64,000 nucleotides of DNA from Kaiparowitsia implicata GSE-PSE-MK54-09C (GCA_019359435.1 JAHHHI010000062.1:1-64000); one strand, 5' to 3'; positions 35,725 to 45,516 are shown, counted from the stretch's first letter. Translations and numbers: made by a program. The notes: generated by a model from the letters alone, not told the origin.

Positions 35725-36228
35725 TCAACCCTTCCTTTTGAGTATGGTTTGGGCTATTTGCATAGCGTGTTCCACATCAACCGACACGTGCGTTTTGCCA
35801 GTGGAAAACTGTTCAAAAAACTGGCAGCTAATAGCGCTGCACGCCAGCAAAATCACAGGCCTTTCGCTTTTAAGGGCGATCGCAATTTCAGATGCTGTTC
35901 CTAATCCCATACCACAGGCAATCACCAGATCACAGGACAGGATATTGACCGTATTCCGAGCATGCCCAAGCCCCGTCACGATGGGAATGTCTAAATAATC
36001 AGACGCACCGTCCACCGTAGCTCCCGGCAGAATCCCAATTGTGAGTCCTCCCGCTGCCTTTGCACCTCGACTAGCTGCATCCATGACGCCAATGGCCCGG
36101 CCTCCGGTGAGCAAGACCCAGCCCTGCTCGGCGATACGTTGACCTATGACATAGGCCGCGCTGCACAATACATCAGATGCGGTTTCTCCAAGGCCCATTA
36201 CACCCACAATAATGCGTCGGGCATTCAC
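35725..36228 (-). CDS. LOG-like SLOG-family protein (TIGR00725 type)
   Basis: 167 residues of Rossmann-like fold with IIVGVMGLGE near the start, LLTGGRAIGVMDAASRGAKAAGG (about 39-61) and ACGMGLGTASEIAIAL (about 108-123, equivalent to the PGGxGTxxE motif). Relatives release nucleobases from nucleotides (LOG) or bind nucleotides. The motif here has MG in place of the PG/GG of catalytic LOG proteins, so substrate and activity are uncertain. Single gene. Confidence 0.85.
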   Translation of the reverse strand: MNARRIIVGVMGLGETASDVLCSAAYVIGQRIAEQGWVLLTGGRAIGVMDAASRGAKAAGGLTIGILPGATVDGASDYLDIPIVTGLGHARNTVNILSCDLVIACGMGLGTASEIAIALKSERPVILLACSAISCQFFEQFSTGKTHVSVDVEHAMQIAQTILKRKG

Positions 36229-36521
36229 ATTCCTGTACCCTTAGAGTGAATTAGACATTGATTTTAGCCATAACACTGCAACTGTCTAGCGTAATTTCAG
36301 ATTACTTTTAGTCTTTCAAATGTTAGATTCTGATCGAGTGTTTGCGTCTTCTTGTGTCGGATCTTTAGCCAACGTTTAGCATCAATGTTACGTCTTTTAT
36401 TGAGTCATCCATGAATTTGACAGGGGTTAATTCGCGCATTCACCTATTGTTCTCCGACTGATGTAGAGATGGGCTGTTGAGGTGACGAAGCTGCTGCAGC
36501 ATGGGGATTGTGCGGTATTGG

Positions 36522-37562
36522 TCAGGCTGGAGAGCATCCCAGTTGAGCCCAATCGGCTCTGGCTGGGACGGTTGAGGCTGAGGATTGAGTTGAGCGAATC
36601 GAGATGACCTTGGGGTGCTGAAGAAACTCAGGGGCGATCGCCCGGCAGTCTCCCGACGCGGTATGGCAAAACAGCGCCGTAAATGCACCCGCCCCCAGCC
36701 CATCTTGAGGAAACATGCGGTAGCAGGGACGCGGGGTTAGATGCGACTGAAACAGAGCCAAGTGCGGCACCGCTACCGGCTGAAATTTGGGAAACCGCTG
36801 CAACAGCCAGTCGCACACCTGCTCATTTTCTTCAGGTGAGAAGGCACAGGTCATATAGGCAAGATAACCGCCCGGTGCCACCACCTGCGCCGCATTGGCG
36901 AGAATGCGCTTCTGGCGGTTGGCATTTTTATTAATCGTGACTGGGTGAAAGCAGCCGGGTGCGGCGTCGCCCTTTGCTAATAGCGACTGCCCAGAGCAGG
37001 GGGCATCCACCAGCACCACCTCGGCAGAAGCAGGAATGCGCTCTGCCAACAGGCTAGAGTCTGCATTTAGGGCGATCGCCCCCACAGCGCCACAGCGCCG
37101 CAGGTTCGACACTAGTGCCCCCAATCGCTTACCAATGACCTCATTGCTCATCAGCAGCGGGGGACGCAGCGCCACCCAGCTAAACAGGCTCTTGCCGCCC
37201 GGTGACGCACACACATCCACCACAGTTTGAATCTGCTGGCGCATCTCAGATGGAATCGCCAGCAGCACCGAGGCCGCAAACACAGATGAAAAGTCCAAAC
37301 AATAATATTTGCCTTCGGTGTGCCAGGGATGGCGACCCGGCAGTTCCTCTAGCGCCAGCCGATCGATATAGGCAGGCTGCCATTCTAAAGGAGACACAGT
37401 CTGAAACGGAATAGAGTCAGGTCTTGCCTCACACCAAAGAATGCAGGCGGAAAACGGATGAGGATTGATTAGTGCATCCACAAACGCAGATTGAGTCGAA
37501 GGCTCGTTGAATAGATGCCGACTCAGTTTTAATAAAAGTTTGGATGGAGTTGCCACAGTCAT
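36522..37562 (-). CDS. RsmB/NOP-family RNA (cytosine-C5) methyltransferase
   Basis: 346 residues from ATG 37560-37562. The SAM-binding part holds VVDVCASPGGKSLFSW (about 115-130), VLVDAPCSGQSLLAKGD with the first motif Cys and LAYMTCAFSPEENEQV with the catalytic Cys (motif VI). Such enzymes add m5C to rRNA or tRNA. It lacks an N-terminal NusB domain and the C-terminal part is short and Pro/Ser-rich. It lies 32 bp downstream of mnmH, so the two RNA-modification genes may share a transcript. Confidence 0.9.
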   Translation of the reverse strand: MTVATPSKLLLKLSRHLFNEPSTQSAFVDALINPHPFSACILWCEARPDSIPFQTVSPLEWQPAYIDRLALEELPGRHPWHTEGKYYCLDFSSVFAASVLLAIPSEMRQQIQTVVDVCASPGGKSLFSWVALRPPLLMSNEVIGKRLGALVSNLRRCGAVGAIALNADSSLLAERIPASAEVVLVDAPCSGQSLLAKGDAAPGCFHPVTINKNANRQKRILANAAQVVAPGGYLAYMTCAFSPEENEQVCDWLLQRFPKFQPVAVPHLALFQSHLTPRPCYRMFPQDGLGAGAFTALFCHTASGDCRAIAPEFLQHPKVISIRSTQSSASTVPARADWAQLGCSPA

Positions 37563-37594
37563 GACACGAAACCCATATGCGGTAATCAACTAGC

Positions 37595-38668
37595 TCAGAC
37601 ATTCAAAGATGAATGGGACGCCGTAATGAAGTTGGGCTGAAGAGGCGGCGGGCAAACGGCCTGAACCTCTTGCAGCAAGCGCTTAGCGCTCGCCTCTGCG
37701 GATAACCCCGTAATGTCTACGGGAGTGGTGGTCACGTTGCGCTGTTGCAAGTCGTAGGTATAGGTTTTGTCATAGTAATGCAGCATCAAATCACAGGCGT
37801 CAACAAGGCGGCGATCGCCCAATAGATCAACAGCCTGCTGCGTGCGCAAGCCGCCCAGTCGCTTGCGAATGCGCTCAGTCGCCAGAATCAGCTCCTCCGT
37901 TGTCGCAGTGCCATAGATATCGACCAGCAGCGCCAGCCGTTCGTCGCGCGATCGCACCACTTCTAACACGGGGGCCTGCATCATTTGCTGAAACAAGGCT
38001 TCGGGAATGCGACATCGCCCCACGCGCTTGCTCTCGGCCTCTAGCCACACCACCCGCTGCGGATCGCACTGCGCCCACTGCACCGCCAGCTCATTTTCAA
38101 ACTGCTCATTGCTGGGCTGAGGCGGCAGGCCCAATGCGCCAAAGCTGCTGCCGCGATGATGGGCGATCGCCTCAAGATCCACCACCTGCTCCCCCAGTGT
38201 GGCTAACGCCTGGAGGATGTCGGTTTTGCCGCTGCCGGTCATGCCGCCCACGATCACGATGGGGCGAGGCAATTCCACAGCCTGTAGCGCCCAGCGTCGA
38301 AACGCTTTGTAGCCGCCTGCCAGAATCGCCACCTGAAATCCGGCTGTTTCCAATAGCCAAGCCATTGCACCGCTGCGCATGCCGCCGCGCCAGCAGTGGA
38401 GCCGCACCACGCGGTCAGGCGCGAGCTGCTTGGCTGTGGTGATAAAGCCGGGTAATTTGGGACTGGCGATCGCCAGTCCCAATTCTACTGCGGCATCTCG
38501 CCCCTGCTGCTTATAGCAGGTGCCAACCTCTGCCCGCTCTGCATCAGAAAACAGCGGAACGCTGATGGCGGCTGGAATATGCCCCTGCTCAAACTCTGCC
38601 GGACTGCGCACATCGAGCAGCGCCCCCGACTTGTCGAGAAACGTGGAAAGGTTGCAGGGTGTCACCAT
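37595..38668 (-). CDS. mnmH: tRNA 2-selenouridine synthase
   Basis: 357 residues. The N-terminal rhodanese domain (1-130) carries the catalytic Cys in LHCWRGGMRSGAMAW (near 90); the C-terminal part has a P-loop GGMTGSGKT (about 140-148) and the HRGSSFGALG motif. MnmH replaces sulfur by selenium at U34 of some tRNAs, using selenophosphate and geranylated 2-thiouridine as intermediate. No selD lies in the window. Length matches the family. Confidence 0.94.
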   Translation of the reverse strand: MVTPCNLSTFLDKSGALLDVRSPAEFEQGHIPAAISVPLFSDAERAEVGTCYKQQGRDAAVELGLAIASPKLPGFITTAKQLAPDRVVRLHCWRGGMRSGAMAWLLETAGFQVAILAGGYKAFRRWALQAVELPRPIVIVGGMTGSGKTDILQALATLGEQVVDLEAIAHHRGSSFGALGLPPQPSNEQFENELAVQWAQCDPQRVVWLEAESKRVGRCRIPEALFQQMMQAPVLEVVRSRDERLALLVDIYGTATTEELILATERIRKRLGGLRTQQAVDLLGDRRLVDACDLMLHYYDKTYTYDLQQRNVTTTPVDITGLSAEASAKRLLQEVQAVCPPPLQPNFITASHSSLNV

Positions 38669-39153
38669 GAGCTAGAAAACTGCGCTTAGTTCGAGACATT
38701 AAAATTCGAGAAATCACGATCGGTCTGCTTTCTATCTTGCCTAATTTCCAACCGTTGGGGGCTGTTCTCTCCCTGGGGCACTCCCACAGTAGTCCGCCAA
38801 TCGCCTGCGTCAAGCCTGAATCTGTGATTCGATGGGGATAGTCCACGATTAGGGAACACAAGGGCTGTGCTACGCTCTCTTCAATCATGACCCATTTTAG
38901 GTGACCCATTTAAGCGCCCTATTTAGGACGACCTATGATTCAATCAGAACGAGGTACGCAGTGCCGCTGTTCGGTCACCTGTGCGGAAATAGCAATGCCG
39001 GGGGAGTCCGTTAGGATAAGTGGCGGGGGCAAGCTGCGGGAGCGAGATCGGCAGGGCATCCGCTGCACGTTGGCTGCATTTTGGTTGCGCATCTTAATCA
39101 GCAATTGATTCCTCGGGCGTCTAGCGGTATACCTTTTAGGCTCTCTCAAACCA
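38669..39153. other. Intergenic stretch upstream of mnmH and malic enzyme genes
   Basis: About 485 bp. No small frame here has a recognisable product or a good ribosome binding site. It ends at the family A repeat copy 2. Confidence 0.4.
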
Positions 39154-39161
39154 GTAATGTT

Positions 39162-39331
39162 GGGAGCGTCCCACTTTCGTGAGCCCACTCATAGAGAAGC
39201 CGCTCCGCGTCTACACCCTAAATCCCTCTCCCAAGGCGGGAGAGGGACTTTGAATCCGGCTCCCCTTCTCCCTTTTTGGGAGAAGGGGTTGGGGGATGAG
39301 GGTCATAAGTTTGCAAAAATGGGATGCTCCC
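39162..39331. repeat. MITE-like repeat, family A, copy 2, with 8-bp target duplication
   Basis: 170 bp flanked by the direct repeat GTAATGTT (39154-39161 and 39332-39339). The terminal inverted repeats are GGGAGCGTCCCACTTTCG and the complement of GGGAGCATCCCATTTTTG. The interior shares CCCTCTCCC...GGGAGAGG, TTTGAATCCGGCTCCCCTTC and GAGAAGGGGTTGGGGGATG with copy 1. The clean duplication shows recent movement. It ends 85 bp before the malic enzyme start. Confidence 0.9.
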
Positions 39332-39416
39332 GTAATGTTTTTGGGGAGCAGTGGGGCGATCGCCCCCTTAGTTCCTGCGATCTAACCGTTCGTTTCCTTG
39401 AAAGTTGAGAACATTT

Positions 39417-40808
39417 ATGGTCACCCTGACGCCTAATCCGAGCTTTAGCCTTACGGTTCGGGTGCAACTCCCCAACCAGGTTGGTATGCTCGCTACCCTC
39501 ACTCGTGCCATTGGCGAAGCTGGCGGCAACATTGGGCAAATTGACCTGATTGAGCAGACCATGCGCTGGCTGGTACGCGACATTACCATTGATGCCTACA
39601 GCACCGAACATGCCGAAACGGTAGTAACTGCCATCAAAGCCCTCGATTCGATTCGCGTTATGAGCGTGTCGGATCGCACGTTTAATTTGCACAAGGGCGG
39701 CAAAATCAGCGTGGTAAGCAAACTGCCCTTGCACCATCAAGGCGATTTGGCGATGGCCTATACGCCGGGGGTGGGGCGCATCTGTACGGCGATCGCCGAA
39801 AATCCTGACAATCTCTACACTTACACCATCAAGAGCAACACCGTGGCCATTGTGACCGATGGCAGCGCTGTGCTGGGGCTGGGCAATCTGGGGCCGGGGG
39901 GCGCACTCCCCGTAATGGAAGGCAAAGCCATGCTGTTTAAGGAATTTGCAGGCATCGACGCCTTCCCCATTTGTTTAGATACTCAAGATACGGCGGAAAT
40001 TGTGCAGGCGGTGAAGCACATCTCGCCAGTGTTTGGCGGCATTAATCTAGAAGACATCAGCGCCCCTCGCTGTTTTGACATTGAGGCTCAGCTTCAGCGG
40101 GAGTTGAATATCCCGATCTTTCACGATGATCAGCATGGCACGGCCGTGGTCACTCTGGCGGCTCTTTACAACGCGCTAAAGCTGGTGAAAAAGTCGATGG
40201 ATGAGGTCAAAATTGTGATCAACGGCGCGGGTGCGGCGGGGGTGGCGATCGCCCAACTGCTCACTAAGGCCGGGGCTAGGCACATCTGCATGTGCGACTC
40301 GCGCGGCATTATCAGTCACGATCGCACCGATCTCACCACCACCAAGCGCAACTTGGCGATCGCCCAAGGGGGCACGCTCACAGATGCCATGATTGGTACT
40401 GATATCTTTCTCGGCGTCAGCGCACCGGGCGTGGTCAGCCCCGAGATGGTGCAGTCTATGGCAATCGATCCCATTGTGTTTGCGATGGCGAACCCCATTC
40501 CTGAAGTGCAGCCTGAGCTGATTGTGGATGATGTGGCGGTGATGGCAACGGGACGCAGCGACTACGCTAACCAAATCAATAACGTCCTTGCCTTTCCGGG
40601 CATCTTTCGCGGTGCGCTAGACTGTCGCGCTGCCACTATGACCACCCACATGTTTTTGGAAGCGGCTGGGGCGATCGCCTCTCTGGTGAAACCGTCAGAT
40701 CTAGACTATGAGCACATCATTCCGTCGGTCTTTGACCCGCGTGTGGTGCCTGCTGTCTCTGCTGCGGTGCAAAGTGCGGCCCGCAATGACGGCGTTGCTG
40801 CCAACTAG
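39417..40808 (+). CDS. Malic enzyme (NAD(P)-dependent, decarboxylating) with N-terminal ACT domain
   Basis: 463 residues from ATG 39417; a TTG four codons upstream is a weaker alternative. Residues 1-85 form an ACT-like domain (SLTVRVQLPNQVGMLATLTRAI), a likely amino-acid sensor. The catalytic part follows: AMAYTPGVGRICTAI, KSNTVAIVTDGSAVLGLGN, MEGKAMLFKEFAGIDAFPICLD, HDDQHGTAVVTLAAL, and a Rossmann motif INGAGAAGVAIAQLL. It converts malate to pyruvate and CO2. Cyanobacteria use it in carbon concentration, NADPH supply and growth at night or high light. The malic-enzyme signature is complete. Confidence 0.94.
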   Translation: MVTLTPNPSFSLTVRVQLPNQVGMLATLTRAIGEAGGNIGQIDLIEQTMRWLVRDITIDAYSTEHAETVVTAIKALDSIRVMSVSDRTFNLHKGGKISVVSKLPLHHQGDLAMAYTPGVGRICTAIAENPDNLYTYTIKSNTVAIVTDGSAVLGLGNLGPGGALPVMEGKAMLFKEFAGIDAFPICLDTQDTAEIVQAVKHISPVFGGINLEDISAPRCFDIEAQLQRELNIPIFHDDQHGTAVVTLAALYNALKLVKKSMDEVKIVINGAGAAGVAIAQLLTKAGARHICMCDSRGIISHDRTDLTTTKRNLAIAQGGTLTDAMIGTDIFLGVSAPGVVSPEMVQSMAIDPIVFAMANPIPEVQPELIVDDVAVMATGRSDYANQINNVLAFPGIFRGALDCRAATMTTHMFLEAAGAIASLVKPSDLDYEHIIPSVFDPRVVPAVSAAVQSAARNDGVAAN

Positions 40809-40877
40809 CCTTTAATCCCGATCCGGATATGGCGCTTTGAGCAACGCGGCTAGAAGAATGGGGATTAGAACCAAGCC

Positions 40878-40948
40878 TCGGGGGGGCGTCCCCCCGAACC
40901 CCCGCTAGGGGACGAAGCACGTCCCCTAGAACCCCTCCGCAAGGGGTT
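40878..40948. terminator. Three consecutive GC-rich hairpins between convergent genes
   Basis: CGGGGGG/CCCCCCG (40878-40896), CTAGGGGAC-gaagcac-GTCCCCTAG (40905-40929) and AACCCCT-ccgc-AAGGGGTT-like (40930-40948) follow each other between the malic enzyme gene and the convergent ABC transporter gene. Together they resemble the GGGGGACG-type palindromic repeats of cyanobacterial spacers and could stop transcripts from both sides. Confidence 0.6.
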
Positions 40949-41189
40949 TGGGGATAATGGCGTTGGACTGGGCAGTGGCAAGACGGATTGGCTGGGGACA
41001 GACGGGAGAGAGGAGCGATCGCCGGAAGAGGGCCGGGCTAAAAATCTCGGTTCGGGCTACGACGGGCGTAGGGCTGTGGGTGATGCGTGATGTCCCACAA
41101 ATTTTGATGTATCTGTCTGTCCAGAGGTTCATGTCCAGGGGTTCATGTCCAGGGTTTACGGGGTTCTCGAATTCACGTTTGAATGGGGG

Positions 41190-43067
41190 TTACGCTTCTA
41201 GCATTTGCAGGCGATAGAGGCTGGCGTAGAGGCCGTTTTGGCGCAGCAGCTCCTCGTGGGAACCCTGCTCTATCAGTTCGCCACGCTTGAGCACCAGAAT
41301 GCGATCGACGCTGCGGATGGTGCTCAGGCGGTGGGCGATGATGATGGCGGTGCGATCGCGCAATAACGTTTCTAACGCCGACTGAATCAGCGCTTCTGTT
41401 CCTACATCCAGGTTGGCAGTCGCCTCATCCAATACCAAAATGTCGGGGTTGCGAATGGCGGCGCGAGCAAAGGCTAGGAGCTGCTTCTGCCCGCCTGACA
41501 GATTGGTTCCCCGCTGCCGCAGCTCTGTGTCATAGCCCTGGGGCAATGCTTCGATAAACGTCGCGACGTTGGTGCTCTCAGCAGCCCGGCGCACCGCCTC
41601 GGGGGAATAGTCTTCGCCTAGGGTAATGTTGCTTGCCACATTGCCTGCAAAAATAAACCCGTCCTGCAAAATCACCGTCATGCGGCGGCGCAGTTCTGCC
41701 TGGGGCAGGTCGCGAATATCCACGCCATCGAGCAGAATGCGCCCTGCGGTCACGTCGTATAAGCGACATAGAATGCGGATGATGGAGCTTTTGCCCGCGC
41801 CCGTAGGCCCCACCAGCGCCACCTTTTCACCCGGACGAATGGTGAAGTTCAAGTTGCGCAACACCATCTCATCCGACTTATAGCCAAAGGACACGTTGTC
41901 GAAGCAAATTTCTGCCGGGGAGGTGGCGTCGAGAGGGGGCTCTGAGGGAGATTCCGCCTCGGGTTCCCGTTCTAACTCAGGGTCTACCAATGGATGCGTG
42001 GGTGAAGCCAGCATCACCGGGTCGAGAATTTCGATCGGTTCGTTGAGCACGTCGCTGATGCGCTCGAGCGCTGTGAACCCGGCCTGAATGGCGGTGAACT
42101 GCTCGGCAAACTGCCGCAGCGGGTCAAACAAGCGCTGGGCATAGAGAATGAAGGACGCCAAAATGCCAAAATTGAGCGCATCGCGCAGCACCAGCGTGCC
42201 GCCCAGCCACAGCACAGCGGCGATCGCCATCAGTGAGATCCACTCCAGCGTGGCCGACACTGACGAGTCAAAGTAGATGGTGCGGTCTACCTCTTGCACA
42301 TAGCGACGGTTGATTTTGTTAAACAACTGAGCGTTAAACCGCTCTCGCCGAAACAGCTGCACCACGCTAACGCCCACAATATTTTCTTGCAAGGTCGCGT
42401 TGAGGGCCGAGAGCTCTTCACGAGCGCGATAGTTAGCCTGGCGGAATTTGCGCTGAAAGTAAATCACCAGCACGGTAATGGGCCCTAGCATCGCCAGCAG
42501 CATCAACGCCAGTTGCCATTGCAGCACAAACATAGTGACGGCAATCACCACCAGCGAAAATAGATTGCCGACAATGCCGATCGCCCCGGTAGAAAACACA
42601 TCGCCCAGCGCATCCACATCGCTGGTGAGGCGGGTAATCAGCCTACCCACTGGGGTATTGTCGAAAAAGCGCACCGCTAAGGACGTGACATGGGCAAACA
42701 GGTCATCGCGAATATCTGCTGTAATGCGCTGCCCGACCTTTTGCACCAAAAACCCCTGCACCCCATTGAATGACAGGCGGATGGCAATTGTAATAAACAG
42801 CAGCAGCGCCAGCAGGTTTAGCCCCATCTGCAGCCCCATCCCCTGCAAAAACCACATGACGGGTTCGTTGCGGATGAGGGAGATGGTTTGCCCGACTAAA
42901 ATAGGCTGCACCGCTTCGCCAACCGATACCGGAATCAGTAGCAGCAGGGCGATCGCCAAGGTTCGGCGATAGCGCAAGGCGTAGGGCAACAGCATCTTAA
43001 GCAACCGCCAGTCAGTCTGGCGCTGGGGACGCGGCTGGTGTTCGTCCTCAAGGGTGGCAGGGGTCAT
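41190..43067 (-). CDS. ABC exporter, fused permease and ATPase (MsbA-like)
   Basis: 625 residues. Six membrane helices lie in residues 25-330, then a Glu/Pro/Ser-rich linker (about 345-380) and an ATPase with Walker A GPTGAGKSS, signature NLSGGQKQLLAFARA, Walker B ILVLDEATANLD and IIAHRLSTIRS as H-loop. It would act as a homodimer exporting lipid, peptide or drug; the substrate is unknown. It is the only gene on this strand between two plus-strand neighbours. Confidence 0.94.
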   Translation of the reverse strand: MTPATLEDEHQPRPQRQTDWRLLKMLLPYALRYRRTLAIALLLLIPVSVGEAVQPILVGQTISLIRNEPVMWFLQGMGLQMGLNLLALLLFITIAIRLSFNGVQGFLVQKVGQRITADIRDDLFAHVTSLAVRFFDNTPVGRLITRLTSDVDALGDVFSTGAIGIVGNLFSLVVIAVTMFVLQWQLALMLLAMLGPITVLVIYFQRKFRQANYRAREELSALNATLQENIVGVSVVQLFRRERFNAQLFNKINRRYVQEVDRTIYFDSSVSATLEWISLMAIAAVLWLGGTLVLRDALNFGILASFILYAQRLFDPLRQFAEQFTAIQAGFTALERISDVLNEPIEILDPVMLASPTHPLVDPELEREPEAESPSEPPLDATSPAEICFDNVSFGYKSDEMVLRNLNFTIRPGEKVALVGPTGAGKSSIIRILCRLYDVTAGRILLDGVDIRDLPQAELRRRMTVILQDGFIFAGNVASNITLGEDYSPEAVRRAAESTNVATFIEALPQGYDTELRQRGTNLSGGQKQLLAFARAAIRNPDILVLDEATANLDVGTEALIQSALETLLRDRTAIIIAHRLSTIRSVDRILVLKRGELIEQGSHEELLRQNGLYASLYRLQMLEA

Positions 43068-43170
43068 AGGGCTTGGGGGTGATTGCGGTGATCTGCATTG
43101 CTGCGGGCTTTATTGCGGGCTTTATTACTGTAGCGTGGGGCGAGGCGCAGAATGGAGGATCAGCGATGCC

Positions 43171-43301
43171 CTAGGGGCTATCATCAATTAGCCTCCGATG
43201 TCCCAAAAATCAACGGTCACAGCCCCTAGCCTAGTTTTTGGGCCGGGCGTGGCAACGCTCATAGCATAAAGCTTTTGGTCGGAATTGATGACACGCCCTA
43301 G
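43171..43301. repeat. MITE-like repeat, family C, copy 2
   Basis: 131 bp beginning CTAGGGGCTATCATCAATTAG (read as 20 plus 1 bases) and ending GAATTGATGACACGCCCTAG. It shares AGCCCCTAGCCTAGTTTTTGGG and CGTGGCAACGCTCATAGC with the other two copies. It lies 94 bp before a family D element, both in the spacer between the ABC exporter and cax genes. Confidence 0.85.
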
Positions 43302-43394
43302 GGAGGGAGGTGATACCCGTATCGGGTGCGACAGAGCAAAAGCACGGAGAATACAGAAAGCGCGAGATCTGGTTTGCCTATCTCTTCCCAGCTT

Positions 43395-43532
43395 CTAGAG
43401 TGCTCCAATCTAATCAGCGTCCAGCGTAAAAACCCATCGTCAAAGATGTTTCGCGTCGCTTAACCTGACATGGCGTGTCAGTCCGACCGAAGGGGGAACT
43501 CTCAACTGGATCACGATTTCCTTGGGACACGC
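43395..43532. repeat. MITE-like repeat, family D, copy 1
   Basis: This is the reverse complement of the 47670-47808 element: CTAGAGTGCTCCAATCTAATCAGCG on the left and GATCACGATTTCCTTGGGACAC on the right (each end within 20-base words). It shares the words CCAGCGTAAAAACCCATCGTC and GTCAGTCCGACCGAAGG. The target duplication is not visible here. It ends 50 bp before the cax start. Confidence 0.8.
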
Positions 43533-43583
43533 CTAACATCCAGCTTCTGACCTTTAACTTCTAACACCTAACCTCTACGTCTA

Positions 43584-44660
43584 ATGCCATCAAAACTGCT
43601 TTACACACTACCGCTGATTCTGACTCTGGTGCCGCTGTCGTTGGCAGCGCATTGGCTGGGCTGGGGCGATGGGGCCGTGTTTGCACTGTCGGCGTTGGCG
43701 ATCGCCCCGCTGGCCATTTGGCTCAGCACCGCCACAGAGGAACTGGCGCTGGCGACCGGGCCCACCGTGGGGGGGTTGCTGAATGCGCTGTTTGGCAACG
43801 CTACGGAACTGATTATTGCCCTCGTTGCGCTGCGGCAAGGGCTAGTTGAGATTGTGAAGGCTAGCATTACGGGCAGCATCTTGGGCGATTTGCTGCTGGT
43901 GCTGGGGCTGGCGATGTTTTTGGGCGGGCTTAAGTTCAAAGAGCAGGAGTTTCAGAAGGTAGTGGTGCGGGTGAGTGCGCCGACGATGGCGCTTGCCGTG
44001 ACGGCGATCGCCCTTCCCACAACGGTGATCAACACCTCTCAAGTCGTCGATCCGGCGGCGATCACCAACCTCTCGGTGATTGCGGCGGGGGTGCTGATTG
44101 TGGTGTATGGCCTGACGCTGTTGTTTTCGCTCAAAACCCACAGTCATTTATATGAAGTGGGGTTAGCCAGTCAGCTAGAACTGGCCGAGCCTGCCCCGTC
44201 TAACATGATGCTGTGGATTGCGGTGCTGGTGGTCGCCAGCGCTGGCGTTGCAGTTGAGTCAGAGCTGTTTGTGGGCGTGGTGGAAAGCGTCACCCAGGGC
44301 GTGGGGCTGACGCCGCTGTTTACTGGGGTGATTTTGCTGCCGCTGCTGGGCGACATTGCAGGCTATGTGACGGTGGTGCGCGTGGCGATGAAGAACAACA
44401 TGGATCTTGCCGTATCGGTAGCGATGGGGTCGAGCCTTCTGGTGGCGCTGTTCGTGGCTCCGGTGCTGGTGCTGGTGGGGCAGTGGATGGGCCAGCCGAT
44501 GGATTTGAACTTTAATTTGTTTGAGGTGGTGGCGATCGCCCTAGCCGTGACCGTCACCAACCTGATTAGCCTTAGCGGACGCTCAAACTGGCTGGATGGA
44601 GCGCTGCTGCTGGCAACCTATATCGTGCTGGGCGTCGCCTTCTACTATCACCCGGCCTAG
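43584..44660 (+). CDS. Calcium/proton antiporter of the CAX family
   Basis: 358 residues with 11 or so membrane segments. The CAX signature GNATELIIALVALRQG (about 71-86) repeats as a related motif in the second half (LLPLLGDIAGYVTVVRVAMKNNMDLAVSVAMGSS). These proteins exchange cytosolic Ca2+ for H+ and give salt and calcium tolerance. The hydrophilic loop in the middle (around 190-205) separates the two halves. Single gene. Confidence 0.95.
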   Translation: MPSKLLYTLPLILTLVPLSLAAHWLGWGDGAVFALSALAIAPLAIWLSTATEELALATGPTVGGLLNALFGNATELIIALVALRQGLVEIVKASITGSILGDLLLVLGLAMFLGGLKFKEQEFQKVVVRVSAPTMALAVTAIALPTTVINTSQVVDPAAITNLSVIAAGVLIVVYGLTLLFSLKTHSHLYEVGLASQLELAEPAPSNMMLWIAVLVVASAGVAVESELFVGVVESVTQGVGLTPLFTGVILLPLLGDIAGYVTVVRVAMKNNMDLAVSVAMGSSLLVALFVAPVLVLVGQWMGQPMDLNFNLFEVVAIALAVTVTNLISLSGRSNWLDGALLLATYIVLGVAFYYHPA

Positions 44661-44690
44661 CGATCGCTCACCAGAATCAGCTCACCAGAA

Positions 44691-45398
44691 TCACCAGTCA
44701 ATCTCTTGGCGATCGCGAAAAAACTTGCCGCTGGCACTGCGGGGCGCATCAGCCGCCAGCCAAATCGCAGTATCGGCACCGTCTTCGGGCGATCGGGGTG
44801 CCGCCTCACCGCCCATATCCGTTCGCACCCAGCCGGGACACATGGAATTCACCACAATCTGTTGCGGCTGGAGCGCCTGCGCCAGCATCAGGGTGACGCC
44901 GTTGAGCGCCAGTTTTGATAGACAATAGCTGGGGACTTCCGCAGACAAGCCCGCCAGTTGCCCATAGCCGCTCGCCATGTTGATGACGCGGGCATCTGCA
45001 GAGCGCTTGAGCAAGGGCAGACAAGCTTGGGTCATGACTACGGCGCTGAGGGTATTGATATTGAGCGTCGAGGCCAGCAGTTCCCGCGAAATGGTAAGGA
45101 GGGTCACCCCGTCATCGGGATACACACCCGCATTGTTGATCAGCACATCCAGAGAATCGGTGTGCTGCCGCAGGGCATCTATGGCGTGGTGAATGGAGGC
45201 ATCGCTCCCCACCTCTAGCTCTAGAGGAATCACCGATCCCAAGGATTGCAGCATGGTGGCGGCTTGGGTGGCGGCGGCGAGCGATCGCGCCGTTACAATC
45301 ACCTCATAGCCCCGAGCCAGCAACCCCTGGGCGATCGCATAGCCAATGCCTCGACTGCCGCCCGTAACCAAGGCTCGTTTGGGCTGTGTAGAGTCCAT
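44691..45398 (-). CDS. Short-chain dehydrogenase/reductase
   Basis: 235 residues. NAD(P) binding TGGSRGIG lies at 12-19, NNAG near 89-92, the active-site Ser in the NMASGYG stretch and YCLSK near 155-159. SDRs reduce or oxidise carbonyls or alcohols with NAD(P)H. The substrate is unknown. It is convergent with cax and divergent from the J-domain gene. Confidence 0.92.
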   Translation of the reverse strand: MDSTQPKRALVTGGSRGIGYAIAQGLLARGYEVIVTARSLAAATQAATMLQSLGSVIPLELEVGSDASIHHAIDALRQHTDSLDVLINNAGVYPDDGVTLLTISRELLASTLNINTLSAVVMTQACLPLLKRSADARVINMASGYGQLAGLSAEVPSYCLSKLALNGVTLMLAQALQPQQIVVNSMCPGWVRTDMGGEAAPRSPEDGADTAIWLAADAPRSASGKFFRDRQEIDW

Positions 45399-45516
45399 TC
45401 GTTAATCTCATCTAAATGCAACAGCGGAATGCAAGAGAACGCACCCTTCATGAATAGTGGGATGCGCTACGCTTACGCTAAAGCATTCTGCGCCGCATGT
45501 TCTGTTTCTGTTGCTG

